64,000 nt of DNA from Desulfuromonadaceae bacterium (GCA_028681335.1 JAQUIT010000002.1:1-64000); one strand, 5' to 3'. Counted from the first letter of the stretch, positions 25,468-35,318 are shown. The notes: a model not told the origin generated them from the sequence alone. Made by a program: numbers and translations.

Positions 25468-27360
25468 GTGGCACTCATATCACTGCGCGACATAACCCTG
25501 GCCTTCGGCGGCCCCCCCCTTTTCAACGGCATCAACCTGCAGATCGAACAGGGGGACCGGCTCTGCCTGATGGGGCGCAACGGCAGCGGCAAATCGACGC
25601 TGCTGAAGCTGATCGGTGGCGAAATTCCCCCCGAAAGCGGCGATATACAGAAACAGCAGGGGCTCAAAGTAGCCGCGCTGACCCAGGATGTACCGCAGGA
25701 TTTGACCGGGAATGTCTTTGACGTGGTTGCGTCCGGGATGGGGACGGCTGCCGCAGTGCTGGCGGAATACCACCATGTCAGCCATGAACTGGCGCACGAC
25801 TGCAGCGAGAAGATGCTGAACAGGCTTGAGGCGCTGCAAAAAGAGCTGGAAGAGAATGACGGCTGGAACCTGCATCAGGAGGTTGAGCGGGTGTTGAACC
25901 GGCTCGACCTGGATGCTGAGGCCGAATTTACGGAACTATCGGGCGGGACCAAGCGCCGCGTGCTGCTGGCCCGTGCTCTCGTATCGAATCCGGATATCCT
26001 CGTTCTGGACGAACCGACCAACCATCTTGATATCGACACGATCCTCTGGTTGGAGGAGTTTCTCGCCAAAAACGTCAAAACGGTACTGTTTGTGACCCAT
26101 GACCGCTCCTTTGCCCGGAGGCTGGCTAACCGGGTGGCCGAGCTGGATCGCGGGAGGATCTATGCCTTTCCCTGCGGCTACGACGAATTTGTCGAGCGGC
26201 GTGAAGCGTTGCTGGAGGCGGAGATAAGCCGTCAGGCACTGTTCGATAAAAAGCTGGCTCAGGAAGAGGTTTGGGTACGGCAAGGGATCAAAGCCCGCCG
26301 GACCCGCAATGAGGGGCGTGTGAGAGCTCTCAAGAAACTGCGAGAAGAATCACGCCAGCGGCGCGAACGGCAGGGCACCGCCAAAATCCAGATGCAGGTT
26401 GCTGAGCGCTCCGGTGCGTTGGTTGCCGAGGCGAGCGGGGTAACTTTTGCCTATGATGGCCGCCCAATTGTCACGAACCTTTCCACCACGATCATGCGTG
26501 GCGACCGGATCGGGATCATCGGGCCGAACGGCTCCGGTAAAACGACGCTACTGCGTTTGCTGTTGGGGGAGCTGGAGCCGCAACAGGGGGAGGTCAAGCT
26601 GGGAACCCGCCGTGAGGTGATCTATTTCGACCAGCTGCGCGAACAGCTCGATATGGACAAAAGCGTCCAGGAAAATGTCGGCGAGGGGAATGATACCCTC
26701 ATCATCAACGGTCAGGCGCGCCATATCATCGGCTATCTGCAGGACTTTCTCTTCTCGCCGGAACGGGCCCGTTCACCGGTCAGTATTCTTTCCGGCGGCG
26801 AGCGCAACCGGCTGCTGCTTGCCAAGCTCTTCACCAAGCCGTCCAATATTCTCGTTATGGATGAGCCGACCAACGATCTGGATGCCGAGACACTCGACCT
26901 GCTGGAGGATTTGCTGATGGAGTATCCCGGCACGCTGCTGCTGGTCAGCCATGACCGTGAATTCCTCAACAATGTTGTGTCAAGTACGCTGGTGCTCTCC
27001 GGAGACGGTACGGTGCGGGAGTTTGTCGGCGGCTATGACGACTGGCTGAGCCAGGCTGCAGTCGAGGCTGCAGCCGCAGTGCAGGCGGCACAGAAAGCCG
27101 CCCCGGAAAAGGGTAAACCGCAGAAGGAAAAGGTACGCAAGCTTTCATTCAATGAACAGCGTGAACTTGAGGCGCTGCCGGAGCGGATTACCCTTTGGGA
27201 GAAGGAACAGGAAGAGTTGCACGCCCGTCTGGCCGATCCTGAATTCTACAAGAGTGCCGGAGGCGAAGTGGCTGTCATCAACGCCCGTCTGGCCGAGTTG
27301 GAGCAGGAGCTGGAAACCGCTCTGCTGCGTTGGGATGAGTTGGAGAGTCAGAAGGCTTAG
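25468..27360 (+). CDS. ABC-F ATPase, Uup-like
   Basis: 630 aa starting at a GTG with GAGGT upstream. Two ATP-binding cassettes: Walker A GRNGSGKST with LSGGTKRRVLLARAL and VLDEPTNHLD, then GPNGSGKTT with LSGGERNRLLLAKLF and VMDEPTNDLD. A C-terminal charged coiled coil (about 545-628) fits Uup, which binds branched DNA or ribosomes. Uup loss affects precise excision of transposons in E. coli. It differs from the ABC-F protein at 19539 in the linker and second cassette, so the two are paralogues rather than a recent duplication. Confidence 0.93.
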   Translation: MALISLRDITLAFGGPPLFNGINLQIEQGDRLCLMGRNGSGKSTLLKLIGGEIPPESGDIQKQQGLKVAALTQDVPQDLTGNVFDVVASGMGTAAAVLAEYHHVSHELAHDCSEKMLNRLEALQKELEENDGWNLHQEVERVLNRLDLDAEAEFTELSGGTKRRVLLARALVSNPDILVLDEPTNHLDIDTILWLEEFLAKNVKTVLFVTHDRSFARRLANRVAELDRGRIYAFPCGYDEFVERREALLEAEISRQALFDKKLAQEEVWVRQGIKARRTRNEGRVRALKKLREESRQRRERQGTAKIQMQVAERSGALVAEASGVTFAYDGRPIVTNLSTTIMRGDRIGIIGPNGSGKTTLLRLLLGELEPQQGEVKLGTRREVIYFDQLREQLDMDKSVQENVGEGNDTLIINGQARHIIGYLQDFLFSPERARSPVSILSGGERNRLLLAKLFTKPSNILVMDEPTNDLDAETLDLLEDLLMEYPGTLLLVSHDREFLNNVVSSTLVLSGDGTVREFVGGYDDWLSQAAVEAAAAVQAAQKAAPEKGKPQKEKVRKLSFNEQRELEALPERITLWEKEQEELHARLADPEFYKSAGGEVAVINARLAELEQELETALLRWDELESQKA

Positions 27361-27362
27361 GC

Positions 27363-27407
27363 AGCAAAGAGCCTCCGAGGTATTAAAAACCTCGGAGGCT
27401 CTTTGCT
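27363..27407. terminator. Bidirectional terminator
   Basis: A perfect 19 bp inverted repeat starts AGCAAAGAGCCTCCGAGGT, with a 7-base loop. The A/T-rich outer parts let it serve the ABC-F gene on the plus strand and the porin operon on the minus strand. Confidence 0.88.
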
Positions 27408-27436
27408 GAAACTGGGGTGATCCAGGAGTTGGCGCT

Positions 27437-28744
27437 TTAGAATTTATAGTTTGCCCTGAATCTAAATTCATCTGTGTCAACGGATGTTTTAGTATTACCG
27501 GCATATGTTGTTGTCTCACACTCCTGTGTCTCATACTGTGCTGATAACGTTAAGCCTTTAAGCGCCGGGACATCATACTCTAAACTACCTGCATACGAAG
27601 AATAGTCTGAACTGGTTGCAGCACTTCCCACTCTGTCTTGGTTCGTCCAACCATGTTGCAAAGCACCTTTAAGTCCTGTAAGGCCAATTTTTGAAAAATC
27701 ATACGTCACATCAAACCGGTAAGAATCCGTATTGGCCGTTAAGGTAGGAGTACTTGCTCTTATCATTGTTGCTGTATAGCTTGAAGGACCATTGCCCATG
27801 CCGGCGATAACCGCATCATCACTGCTGGTTGTTGCGGCAGTCATACTTGCTCCAAATCCCTCCAGCTCACTGATATAAATTTTCCCGGCGGAATATGTTC
27901 CGTCATATTTCGTTGTAGCATGCAGTGGCGAATCTGTTTTTGACCCACGATGATTAACATCAAGCCCTAATTTATATCCATTCATCGGGAGGATGTATTT
28001 GCCCTCTGCAAAATAGACATTAATGTCTGATTTTTTCGTGCCTACGGTCACATCACCGACATTAAGATATTGGCCTGTCAGTGTCAGGTTTGGAATGGAT
28101 TTGTTTATAGCAGCAATGGTATAAGCTCCATCAAATTCGTACGTTGTTGAGCCGGAAATACCAAGGAATATCGATCTGTCATCAAAGGATGGCGCGTCAC
28201 CCACAGCATCACCCATCGCATATCCGGTTCTGCCTTGGAACTTGTCAATATAGCCTCCCGTTATTGTTGTGCCCGGCAGATCTTTATTGGTAATCGTAGC
28301 ACCCTCAAAAGATTCTTTCACAATTCTTGAACCGCTACCGTTAACCAACGGGGTTGAGATGAATTGTCGTCCCGCTTTGGCTGCCGTTTTACCAATGTCA
28401 TACCCTAAGTAGCCCTCTGAAAGGACAGCTCCCGAGCCATACATGTCACTTTTAAAAACATTTTTAGCCGTCGTATCTGCACCAGGTGCAAAGTTTGACT
28501 GAAATGTTCCACCCAAACTAAAACCGTAAAATTTATCAGTGACGTAGTTTAATATTACTGCCGTATTGATAATATCAGCTGATTTAGCAGGAGCATCTTC
28601 CACTTTTCTGTCAAAGTACCATGCCCTCAGCTCACCTTTTGTTTTTCCATTCTTAAAGGCATCCGCAAGTGTATCTGCTCCATACGAATTGGTCACAAGA
28701 CCTGCGACAAGAATTCCCGCCAAACTCAGTTGTGCTAACTTCAT
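27437..28744 (-). CDS. OprD-like outer membrane porin
   Basis: 435 aa. A signal peptide (cut after NSYGA, about residue 23) leads into a beta-rich, Gly/Tyr/Thr-rich barrel that ends with phenylalanine (FRANYKF), the C-terminal mark of outer membrane proteins. The start TLADAFKNGKTKGELRAWYF is typical of OprD-family porins. Those carry small organic acids and amino acids across the outer membrane. It is the last gene of the flavocytochrome operon, 49 bases after the MFS gene, so it probably imports the same substrate. Confidence 0.85.
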   Translation of the reverse strand: MKLAQLSLAGILVAGLVTNSYGADTLADAFKNGKTKGELRAWYFDRKVEDAPAKSADIINTAVILNYVTDKFYGFSLGGTFQSNFAPGADTTAKNVFKSDMYGSGAVLSEGYLGYDIGKTAAKAGRQFISTPLVNGSGSRIVKESFEGATITNKDLPGTTITGGYIDKFQGRTGYAMGDAVGDAPSFDDRSIFLGISGSTTYEFDGAYTIAAINKSIPNLTLTGQYLNVGDVTVGTKKSDINVYFAEGKYILPMNGYKLGLDVNHRGSKTDSPLHATTKYDGTYSAGKIYISELEGFGASMTAATTSSDDAVIAGMGNGPSSYTATMIRASTPTLTANTDSYRFDVTYDFSKIGLTGLKGALQHGWTNQDRVGSAATSSDYSSYAGSLEYDVPALKGLTLSAQYETQECETTTYAGNTKTSVDTDEFRFRANYKF

Positions 28745-28793
28745 GTGTGTCTCCTCTGTTTTAAATTATGTGATTTTTACTGATTACAGCTTT

Positions 28794-30023
28794 TCAGGAG
28801 CTGCTTAAAATTTTGTGCTTACCGCCTTCCTCAAAAATATAAAGCGACGGAGGGGGGGCTTCTTCGGATGCAATATTTGCTATAAACAGCCCAACTGCTA
28901 CGAGCCCCATGGCTCCTGCAGCATAAAAAACTGAAGTCAGGCCGAAGGTGTATTGCATCCCGGCTCCGAATATCGGACCCGCAACAAAGCCCATGTTGAG
29001 TACTGAATTAAAGGTTCCAACGGTAAGCCCCATACCGTGACGACTCCCCTCTTCCACCAGTAACGCCGTGCTGGAAGGTTGAGACAGTACGCTGAACAGG
29101 CCGATTCCTACTACTAACGACAATATCTGGTGAAATCCCGCCATAACCGGTATCAGAAAGTAGAGCAGTGATACGATTGTGCCGCCGGCAACAACCAGGG
29201 ACTTGCGTGGTGCCTTGTCGGAAAGTATGCCGACTGGTCGCAGAAGGATGGTAAATACCAGGGTGCTGGAGGCCATCACCAATCCGGTCTGGGTGCCGCT
29301 TAATCCGAGCTTTGTGGTAAGCAGTATGGGCAGGAAGGCCGCCAGCAAGGATATGCCGCAGGCCCGGCCAAAGATGAAGGCGAGAAGTCCGCGCAGAGAA
29401 TTGCGCCTGGTCATCGTAAAAAATGTCTTGCACTTGACTTTACTGCGCTCTGCCGATTGGTGCTGTTGGAGCTTTTGTGAAGGGATACAGACTAAGGCTA
29501 CCAGTAGAGCGATGAGGCAGAGTAGCGTCAAGACGGCAAAAATCCCCTTGAATCCCCACAAATCCTTGAGTATTCCCCCAATAACAGGTCCTGCGCTTAA
29601 GGCTCCGTAGAAGGAAATGTCAAAGGTTCCCATGACAGTGGAGCGCTTTTCGTTCGTGGTGCCTTCACTCACGAGAGATACCACCACAGGCCTGAACATG
29701 GCGCAGCCGATCCCTTGGAGCAGGCGCAAGATAGTGATCAGAATCAGACTGGTGGTGAAAAAATAGCAGACCGAGACGAACAGGTAGAGGGCAAGGCTGA
29801 CGGTCGCAAGCTTTCGCCGTCCAATCCGGTCGGAGTAGGTGCCCATAAAGGGGCTGAAAAGGATTTTGGAGAGGGAATAGAGCGCTAACGGCAGCACCAG
29901 GAGAATGCCCCTGGCTCCCAGGCTGAAAACGTACATTGAGAAAAATGCGTCGGCAATGCCGAAGCCGAGGGTGATGGCGAAGTTGATCAGGAACAGGCCC
30001 CTAAACAGACGGCGGGTTTCCAT
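28794..30023 (-). CDS. MFS transporter
   Basis: 409 aa from the ATG preceded by GAGAGGT; eleven further codons upstream are open but less well placed. Twelve hydrophobic segments and the MFS loop motif GTYSDRIGRRKLA (about residue 58) and its second-half copy GILSDKAPRKS are visible. It ends in a short soluble tail. It lies between the flavocytochrome and porin genes in one direction and probably moves the electron acceptor or its reduced product across the inner membrane. The substrate cannot be told from sequence. Confidence 0.88.
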   Translation of the reverse strand: METRRLFRGLFLINFAITLGFGIADAFFSMYVFSLGARGILLVLPLALYSLSKILFSPFMGTYSDRIGRRKLATVSLALYLFVSVCYFFTTSLILITILRLLQGIGCAMFRPVVVSLVSEGTTNEKRSTVMGTFDISFYGALSAGPVIGGILKDLWGFKGIFAVLTLLCLIALLVALVCIPSQKLQQHQSAERSKVKCKTFFTMTRRNSLRGLLAFIFGRACGISLLAAFLPILLTTKLGLSGTQTGLVMASSTLVFTILLRPVGILSDKAPRKSLVVAGGTIVSLLYFLIPVMAGFHQILSLVVGIGLFSVLSQPSSTALLVEEGSRHGMGLTVGTFNSVLNMGFVAGPIFGAGMQYTFGLTSVFYAAGAMGLVAVGLFIANIASEEAPPPSLYIFEEGGKHKILSSS

Positions 30024-30149
30024 ATTTGTGACCTCTCGGATGTCGGATAATTTCATGCCTGAACACTGAATGACGAGTTTATGGTGGACCTGGACTCACA
30101 ACGAGCCCAGGATCCACATGTACAACTACTCTGGCTTACGGTGGCCGTA

Positions 30150-31940
30150 TTACTTGACGAATTTAGCGGCATTAGCCCCGGCAATTCGGCCAAACACAAC
30201 GGTGTCGGTAATGGCGTTGCCACCCAACCGGTTCCAGCCATGTACACCACCGGTGACCTCACCCGCTGCATACAATCCTGCAACCGGTTTTCCCTCTGTG
30301 TTGAGCACCTGGGCTTCTGTATTTATTTTGACTCCGCCCATGGTGTGATGGCGACCGGGTTTAACCCAGATGGAATAGTACTTGGGACCGGCAATTTTCA
30401 TTGGCATATCCTGACGCTTGAACTCAGGATCATTCTTTGCTTCAAAAGCCTTGTTGTACGATTCAATCGTTGCGGCAAGGGCTGTGGCTGGGACGCCCAT
30501 TTTAGTCGCTAATCCTTCAATTGAATCCGACTCCTCGACAAGGCCAAGCACGATGTATCCGTCTATCTGTACGTTGCTCTTGCGGATATCTTCACCAAGG
30601 ACAAGAAATGCCGACTTGTCTGGTTGTGCAAAAATTGCTGCCGAGGCTTTGTCGCGGGTTGTCAGTTCATTAACGAAACGCTTGCCCGCATGATTTACCA
30701 GGATTGCGCCGCTGCCTCGAACCGTCTCGGAGATAAGCACCTTTGTTTCGCCGCCCATGGTCGGGTGAATCTGGATCTGTTCCATATCAATCGTTTTTGC
30801 ACCTACCTTTTCAGCGAGGACAACGCCACCACCGGTCGCACCGGGCTGGTTTGAGGAGGCTGTTTCTTTAAACTGCGGTTTGTAAAAGCCAACAAGATCG
30901 TTGTTTGCAGCGAAACCGCCGGCGGTATCAATTACCGCCTTGGCATTTATCGTATAAAGCCCGCTGTGTTTGCCTTTAACCTGTACTCCGGTTACCTTGC
31001 CATTTTTGTCAGAGAGGATCTTCACAACTTCGGAATTTACGCGCACATCGATTTTACGTTTGGCGGCGTTTTCCCGGTAGACTTTTACCAGATGAGGTCC
31101 TACCGCCGCCCCACCTACAGGCCTGTGCGTTCTGTTGACATGTACTCCACCTGATCGCACCAGGTCGGTCATGTCAGCGCCCAGGGATATTAAAAAATCA
31201 ACTGCGTCAGATGAACGGTATGAAAGAATCTTCACCAGTTCGGGGTCGTTCTTTTCTCTTCCCCCTTTCATGGTTTCTTTTGCCATTACAGCTGGATCAT
31301 CCTGAATGCCCATGGCTTTTTGGATTTGCGTTGCTGCGGCGTTGATACCGCCTGCCGCAAGCATGCTGTTTCCTCCGGTTATGGGCATTTTTTCCAAGAG
31401 AATAACCTTGGCGCCGGCATCATGAGCAGTGATAGAAGCCACGTACCCGGCACCACCGGCTCCGATAACGACGATATCGGCGTTTTCCGTTTTCATCTTT
31501 TCTGTTTTTGATTTCTTTTGGGTTGTTTCCTGTGTCCATTTTTTATTGTTTGACTGCTCTGCACTGCCCATGGCGGGGATTTTCATGCCGAACGAATGAC
31601 AGTAATTGCAGTACGCCTTTGAGGGTGCGTGTCCCTTGTGGCATGTGGTGCAGTTGATCTCCCCCAGATGAGATTTGTGCGGATTTATATGCTCTTTGCT
31701 CTTGCTCGCAAGCTTTTCAAATGTTCCATGGCAAACGACACAATTTTTGTTCAAAGCGGTTTCATTGTCATCAACGACAAGTGACTTGCCATGACAGTCG
31801 GCACAACTTATCTGGTTCTTTTTGTGAATACCTGACAGGAATGCGTTTTTAGAAGTATTCCCCTCTGCCCATGCCATCGAGCTTCCGATCAGTAAAACGA
31901 GTGAAAAAAGAAGTACGGTTCCGGTTTTAAACAATTTCAT
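30150..31940 (-). CDS. Tetraheme flavocytochrome c, fumarate reductase family
   Basis: 596 aa from the ATG after AGGAGG. A signal peptide (cut near residue 25) sends it to the periplasm. Four heme c sites are CADCH (46), CVVCH (67), CTTCH (97) and CNYCH (111). A Lys/Gln linker leads to the FAD domain with VVIGAGGAGYVAS (about 157). Catalytic features known in Shewanella FccA are kept: NELTTRDKAS, HHTMGG (His 532) and NRLGGN (Arg 571). It should take electrons from the quinone pool through cytochromes and reduce fumarate or another unsaturated acid such as methacrylate, urocanate or a cinnamate. It lies first behind a sigma-54 promoter. Confidence 0.93.
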   Translation of the reverse strand: MKLFKTGTVLLFSLVLLIGSSMAWAEGNTSKNAFLSGIHKKNQISCADCHGKSLVVDDNETALNKNCVVCHGTFEKLASKSKEHINPHKSHLGEINCTTCHKGHAPSKAYCNYCHSFGMKIPAMGSAEQSNNKKWTQETTQKKSKTEKMKTENADIVVIGAGGAGYVASITAHDAGAKVILLEKMPITGGNSMLAAGGINAAATQIQKAMGIQDDPAVMAKETMKGGREKNDPELVKILSYRSSDAVDFLISLGADMTDLVRSGGVHVNRTHRPVGGAAVGPHLVKVYRENAAKRKIDVRVNSEVVKILSDKNGKVTGVQVKGKHSGLYTINAKAVIDTAGGFAANNDLVGFYKPQFKETASSNQPGATGGGVVLAEKVGAKTIDMEQIQIHPTMGGETKVLISETVRGSGAILVNHAGKRFVNELTTRDKASAAIFAQPDKSAFLVLGEDIRKSNVQIDGYIVLGLVEESDSIEGLATKMGVPATALAATIESYNKAFEAKNDPEFKRQDMPMKIAGPKYYSIWVKPGRHHTMGGVKINTEAQVLNTEGKPVAGLYAAGEVTGGVHGWNRLGGNAITDTVVFGRIAGANAAKFVK

Positions 31941-31989
31941 AAATCCTCCTGTTAGTGACATCCGAAGTGCCCTGTTTGGTAATGGTAAG

Positions 31990-32005
31990 AGCATGAATGG
32001 TGCCA
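31990..32005 (-). promoter_or_regulatory. Sigma-54 promoter of the flavocytochrome operon
   Basis: On the minus strand TGGCACCATTCATGCT has GG and GC separated by exactly 10 bases, fitting TGGCAC-N5-TTGC(A/T). Transcription should begin near 31979 and leave a leader of about 39 bases before the flavocytochrome ATG. The gene immediately upstream encodes a sigma-54 activator. Confidence 0.8.
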
Positions 32006-32150
32006 AACGAAGACTTATAGATAAGAAGCCGTACTTATTGGAGTTTTTTGTACAAAGAGGGGGAGTGGACGTAGTGAACCACTATAGCCACAGGCTATGG
32101 AAGGATGCTGGCGGTATGGAATAACGTAGGTAATTAGCTGAGATGGGAAG

Positions 32151-32190
32151 GGTATTGCCAAAGTCTATAATTATAGCCTTTGGCAATACC
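32151..32190. promoter_or_regulatory. 40 bp near-perfect palindrome, possible activator site or terminator
   Basis: GGTATTGCCAAAG and CTTTGGCAATACC are perfect inverted copies. The centre CTATAATTATAG is itself a palindrome, and only one base pair fails. It lies 4 bases after the regulator gene and about 190 bases upstream of the sigma-54 start, the normal distance for an NtrC-type enhancer site. No T-run follows on the minus strand, which argues against a simple terminator. Confidence 0.6.
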
Positions 32191-32193
32191 GGT

Positions 32194-33606
32194 TCAGCGG
32201 CGTGTCAGTTTGAGGCGCTTCCAGAGTGATGGTTGGGAAATACCGAGGAGACGGGCTGCCAGCGTCTGGTTGCCTTTGGCGCGTGAGAGAGCCTCCTCAA
32301 GGAGGTAGGTCGCGGCATTGGCAAAGGTAGGTAGACGCTCGAAGCTCGCGAAGGGGTTTTGCTCCGGTGTGCTTGCAGCCACGTCACGAGACTCCGCACC
32401 GCTATTGATGGCCTTGAGAAATGAGTCCATGGAGAGCATACGGTCTTTGTGTGTGCTTACCGCGTCGAAGATCATGGCCTTAAGCTCGCGGACGTTTCCG
32501 GGAAAGTTGTATGTAGACAGTAGCGGCACGAGACCTGGCGGGGGAGTCGGTTTTTTCTTGTCCAGAGTCCGGGAGGCTTCTTCCAGAAAGAGGTCCAGCA
32601 GGTACGGAAGGTCCTCTTTACGCTTGCGTAGAGGGGGGACTTCCACAGAATGATTACGAAGCCGATAAAAAAGGTCCCGTCGGAATGTTCCGGCAGCAAC
32701 CTTCTCCTCCAGGTTCTGATGGGTGGCGACGATGATCCTCGCCTTGAGGCGCTTAGACTGGTCACTGCCGATCGGGAAATATTCACCTTCCTGGATAAGA
32801 CGGAGTAGTTTGACCTGGGATGCGATACTGAGATCGCCAATTTCATCAAGAAAGAGCGTGCCGTTGGTTGCCGCTTCGATCATGCCGCGGCGAACACCTT
32901 CCGCACCGGTAAAAGCGCCACGGACATGGCCGAAAAGAGTGTCGGCAAAGACGGTGTCGTCGAGCCCGGCGACGTTAACCGCTACCAGATCTCCTTTGCA
33001 GCCGCTGAGTTGATGGGCGGCCTTGGCCAGGAGCTCTTTGCCAACGCCGCTTTCGCCGGTAATAAGAAGCGGCAGCGGGCTTTTGGCCACCGCCTCAATG
33101 TAGACAAAAATTGCCCGCATGGCACGATCTCCGGTGCAGATGGCAGAAAAAGCTTCCGGGTGTTCCAACTCGCCGGAAACAAAACGCTGCGTCATCTCTT
33201 TGTTGTCACGCTGCAATTCCAGGTGTTTTATGGCCCGGAGGACACCGCAGACAATCCGCTCTTCATCGTCAGTCTTGACGTAATAATCATATGCCCCGAG
33301 CCTCATGCACGTAACCACGGTACCCACCTGGTTAAGGCCGCTTACCACAATGGTGGCAATGTCCGGGTATTGTTCTCCAATCGTTGTCAACAACTCTTCT
33401 CCGGAAAGATGCGGCATGGTGAGATCCAGCAGGATCAGGCCGATCTCCTGTCGTTCCAGAATGCTCATGACTTCACGGCTGTCGTTGCAGAGCAGTACAT
33501 TGGTAATCCCCAGCGTGCTTTCCAGCGCCAGGGAGAGGGAGCGAAGCCATGCCGGTTCGTCATCTACCAGCAGCACCCCGAATGAAGGGTAACGGTCGTA
33601 ACTCAT
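32194..33606 (-). CDS. NtrC-family sigma-54 response regulator
   Basis: 470 aa. The receiver domain (residues 8-125) has VLLVDDE and the target Asp in LILLDLTMP. The AAA+ domain (about 155-385) has Walker A GESGVGKELLAK, the sigma-54 contact GAFTGAE and Walker B NGTLFLDEIGDLS. The C-terminal Fis-type helix-turn-helix is NQTLAARLLGISQPSLWKRL. Its ATG overlaps the kinase stop codon by 4 bases, so the two are translationally coupled. It probably activates the sigma-54 promoter just downstream in the same direction. Confidence 0.95.
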   Translation of the reverse strand: MSYDRYPSFGVLLVDDEPAWLRSLSLALESTLGITNVLLCNDSREVMSILERQEIGLILLDLTMPHLSGEELLTTIGEQYPDIATIVVSGLNQVGTVVTCMRLGAYDYYVKTDDEERIVCGVLRAIKHLELQRDNKEMTQRFVSGELEHPEAFSAICTGDRAMRAIFVYIEAVAKSPLPLLITGESGVGKELLAKAAHQLSGCKGDLVAVNVAGLDDTVFADTLFGHVRGAFTGAEGVRRGMIEAATNGTLFLDEIGDLSIASQVKLLRLIQEGEYFPIGSDQSKRLKARIIVATHQNLEEKVAAGTFRRDLFYRLRNHSVEVPPLRKRKEDLPYLLDLFLEEASRTLDKKKPTPPPGLVPLLSTYNFPGNVRELKAMIFDAVSTHKDRMLSMDSFLKAINSGAESRDVAASTPEQNPFASFERLPTFANAATYLLEEALSRAKGNQTLAARLLGISQPSLWKRLKLTRR

Positions 33607-35318
33607 AGTTTCTGGTCCTCTAAAATTGCCGGGAGCGAAATCTTCACCGTTGTTCCCTTGTCAGGTGTGGAATCGAAGCACAGCGTCCCGCCATGATCCT
33701 TGATAATACTTGCTGAGATGGAGAGCCCCAGACCCGTGCCCCCGCTTTCCCGTTTGGTGGTGAAAAAGGGGTCCGTGAGAAAGCGTAGGTGTTCCTGGGG
33801 AATGCCGGTTCCCTCGTCTTTGACAATCAGGACAACCGTAGCGGTTTGCGGGTTAAAGCTGGTTGAGACGGCAATGGCGCGGGTCGGGTCGGGCAGGGCC
33901 TGACAGGCATTCATGATCAAGTTTACCACAACCTGTTCGATCCGTTGAGCATTGCCCATTATCTTGGGAAGATTGTCCGCATAGACCGCAGAAAACGCAT
34001 TGGTCATGTTGCGGGTTGTTACTTCAACCAGTCGTACCGCCGTCTGTACCACTTCATTGAGATCAAGCAATTGCTGAGTTGCGGCGTCATCTTTGCGCGC
34101 AAAGTTTTTAAGGTCGTTGACGATCCGTTTGACTCGCTGTGCTCCGTCCTGCATTTCCTCCAGCATGAGCGGCACCTCTTCCCGAACGCGCTTATAGGAA
34201 AGTCCGCCCAGGGAGTACTCGCCATGCTCCTCCTGATACCGGTCCAGAATGTGCTCGGCATCTCGGAATATCTTTCGCAGTGTCGGCATGTTCATGAGGA
34301 TGATGCCGGTCGGGTTGTTGATTTCGTGAGCCACACCTGAAACAAGAGTTCCCAGAGCAGCCAACTTGTCAGCCTGGACCAGTTGCTGTTGGTTGCAGCG
34401 CAACTCGTTCAATGCGGTGGAAAGGGATTCCGTTCGTTGTGCCACCTGTTTGCGCAGGGAATAAGACCAGAGCAACATTCCGACAAGTACCAACGCCAGA
34501 GGAACTACCACGAGCGCCGTATATTTTGCAATGATGAGCCAGGGAATGCCGCGCGGTTCCAATACGCCCAGCCACCGGTTGTATATTGCATCATACTGGC
34601 CGGTTTTCTTAAGGATCGTGAGTCCTTCGTTGAAGCGGGCGAGGAGTTCGGAATTCCCTTTTTTAACGGCATAACAGTAGTAGCGTTGAGGGGTGATGTT
34701 TTTGGCTATCGGCACAATATTGGTCAGGTTGTTCTCGCGGATGATGTACATGCCGGGGAGGAGTGCCACCACGGCATAATCACCTTTTCCTGAGGCGAGC
34801 TGTTTGAGGGTTTCGCGCGGACTATCGGTCAGGACAAGGTCATTGGCATAGTTGCGCTCTTTCATGTAGCTGTGCATGCCACCGCCACGATGCACCAGTA
34901 CTTTTTTGCCCCGCAACTCTTCCAGCGTTTTGACAGCAGGGGAGCCCTTACGGGCAAAGATAGCTTGGACTATTATGGAGTGGGGAGGCGAGAATTCGTA
35001 TGACTTGGCTCTGCTTTCTGAATAGGAGAGGCCTTCGAGGATATCGACCTTTCCGTTCTCCAGTTCCTTCAGGATTTCCCCGAAATCGCCGAGGCGAATA
35101 TCAATCTTCATCCCCATCACATTTGCAATAGCTTTGGTCAGATCAACAATGTAACCGGCTGGTTGACCGTTCTTGTCAATGAACTGGTAGGGAGGGTAGT
35201 TACTGTTGCCGCCGACGACAATTACACGAGTCTTCTCTGCATTAGCCTGTTTCGCATTGAGAGGATAGACGTAAATTAGGGAAGTGATGATACATAGTAG
35301 AAATGCTTTTATTAGCAT
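33603..35318 (-). CDS. Sensor histidine kinase with periplasmic solute-binding domain
   Basis: 571 aa. A signal peptide or first helix (about 1-22) is followed by a family-3 solute-binding domain (about 30-255: NYPPYQFIDKNGQPAGYIVD, SYSESRAKSYEFSPP). A membrane helix lies at about 262-285. The NtrB-like kinase has its phosphorylated His in GVAHEINNPTGII. The ATPase domain ends with FFTTKRESGGTGLGLS. The periplasmic domain would bind a small amino acid or organic acid directly. Together with the regulator it forms the switch for the flavocytochrome operon. Confidence 0.94.
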   Translation of the reverse strand: MLIKAFLLCIITSLIYVYPLNAKQANAEKTRVIVVGGNSNYPPYQFIDKNGQPAGYIVDLTKAIANVMGMKIDIRLGDFGEILKELENGKVDILEGLSYSESRAKSYEFSPPHSIIVQAIFARKGSPAVKTLEELRGKKVLVHRGGGMHSYMKERNYANDLVLTDSPRETLKQLASGKGDYAVVALLPGMYIIRENNLTNIVPIAKNITPQRYYCYAVKKGNSELLARFNEGLTILKKTGQYDAIYNRWLGVLEPRGIPWLIIAKYTALVVVPLALVLVGMLLWSYSLRKQVAQRTESLSTALNELRCNQQQLVQADKLAALGTLVSGVAHEINNPTGIILMNMPTLRKIFRDAEHILDRYQEEHGEYSLGGLSYKRVREEVPLMLEEMQDGAQRVKRIVNDLKNFARKDDAATQQLLDLNEVVQTAVRLVEVTTRNMTNAFSAVYADNLPKIMGNAQRIEQVVVNLIMNACQALPDPTRAIAVSTSFNPQTATVVLIVKDEGTGIPQEHLRFLTDPFFTTKRESGGTGLGLSISASIIKDHGGTLCFDSTPDKGTTVKISLPAILEDQKL

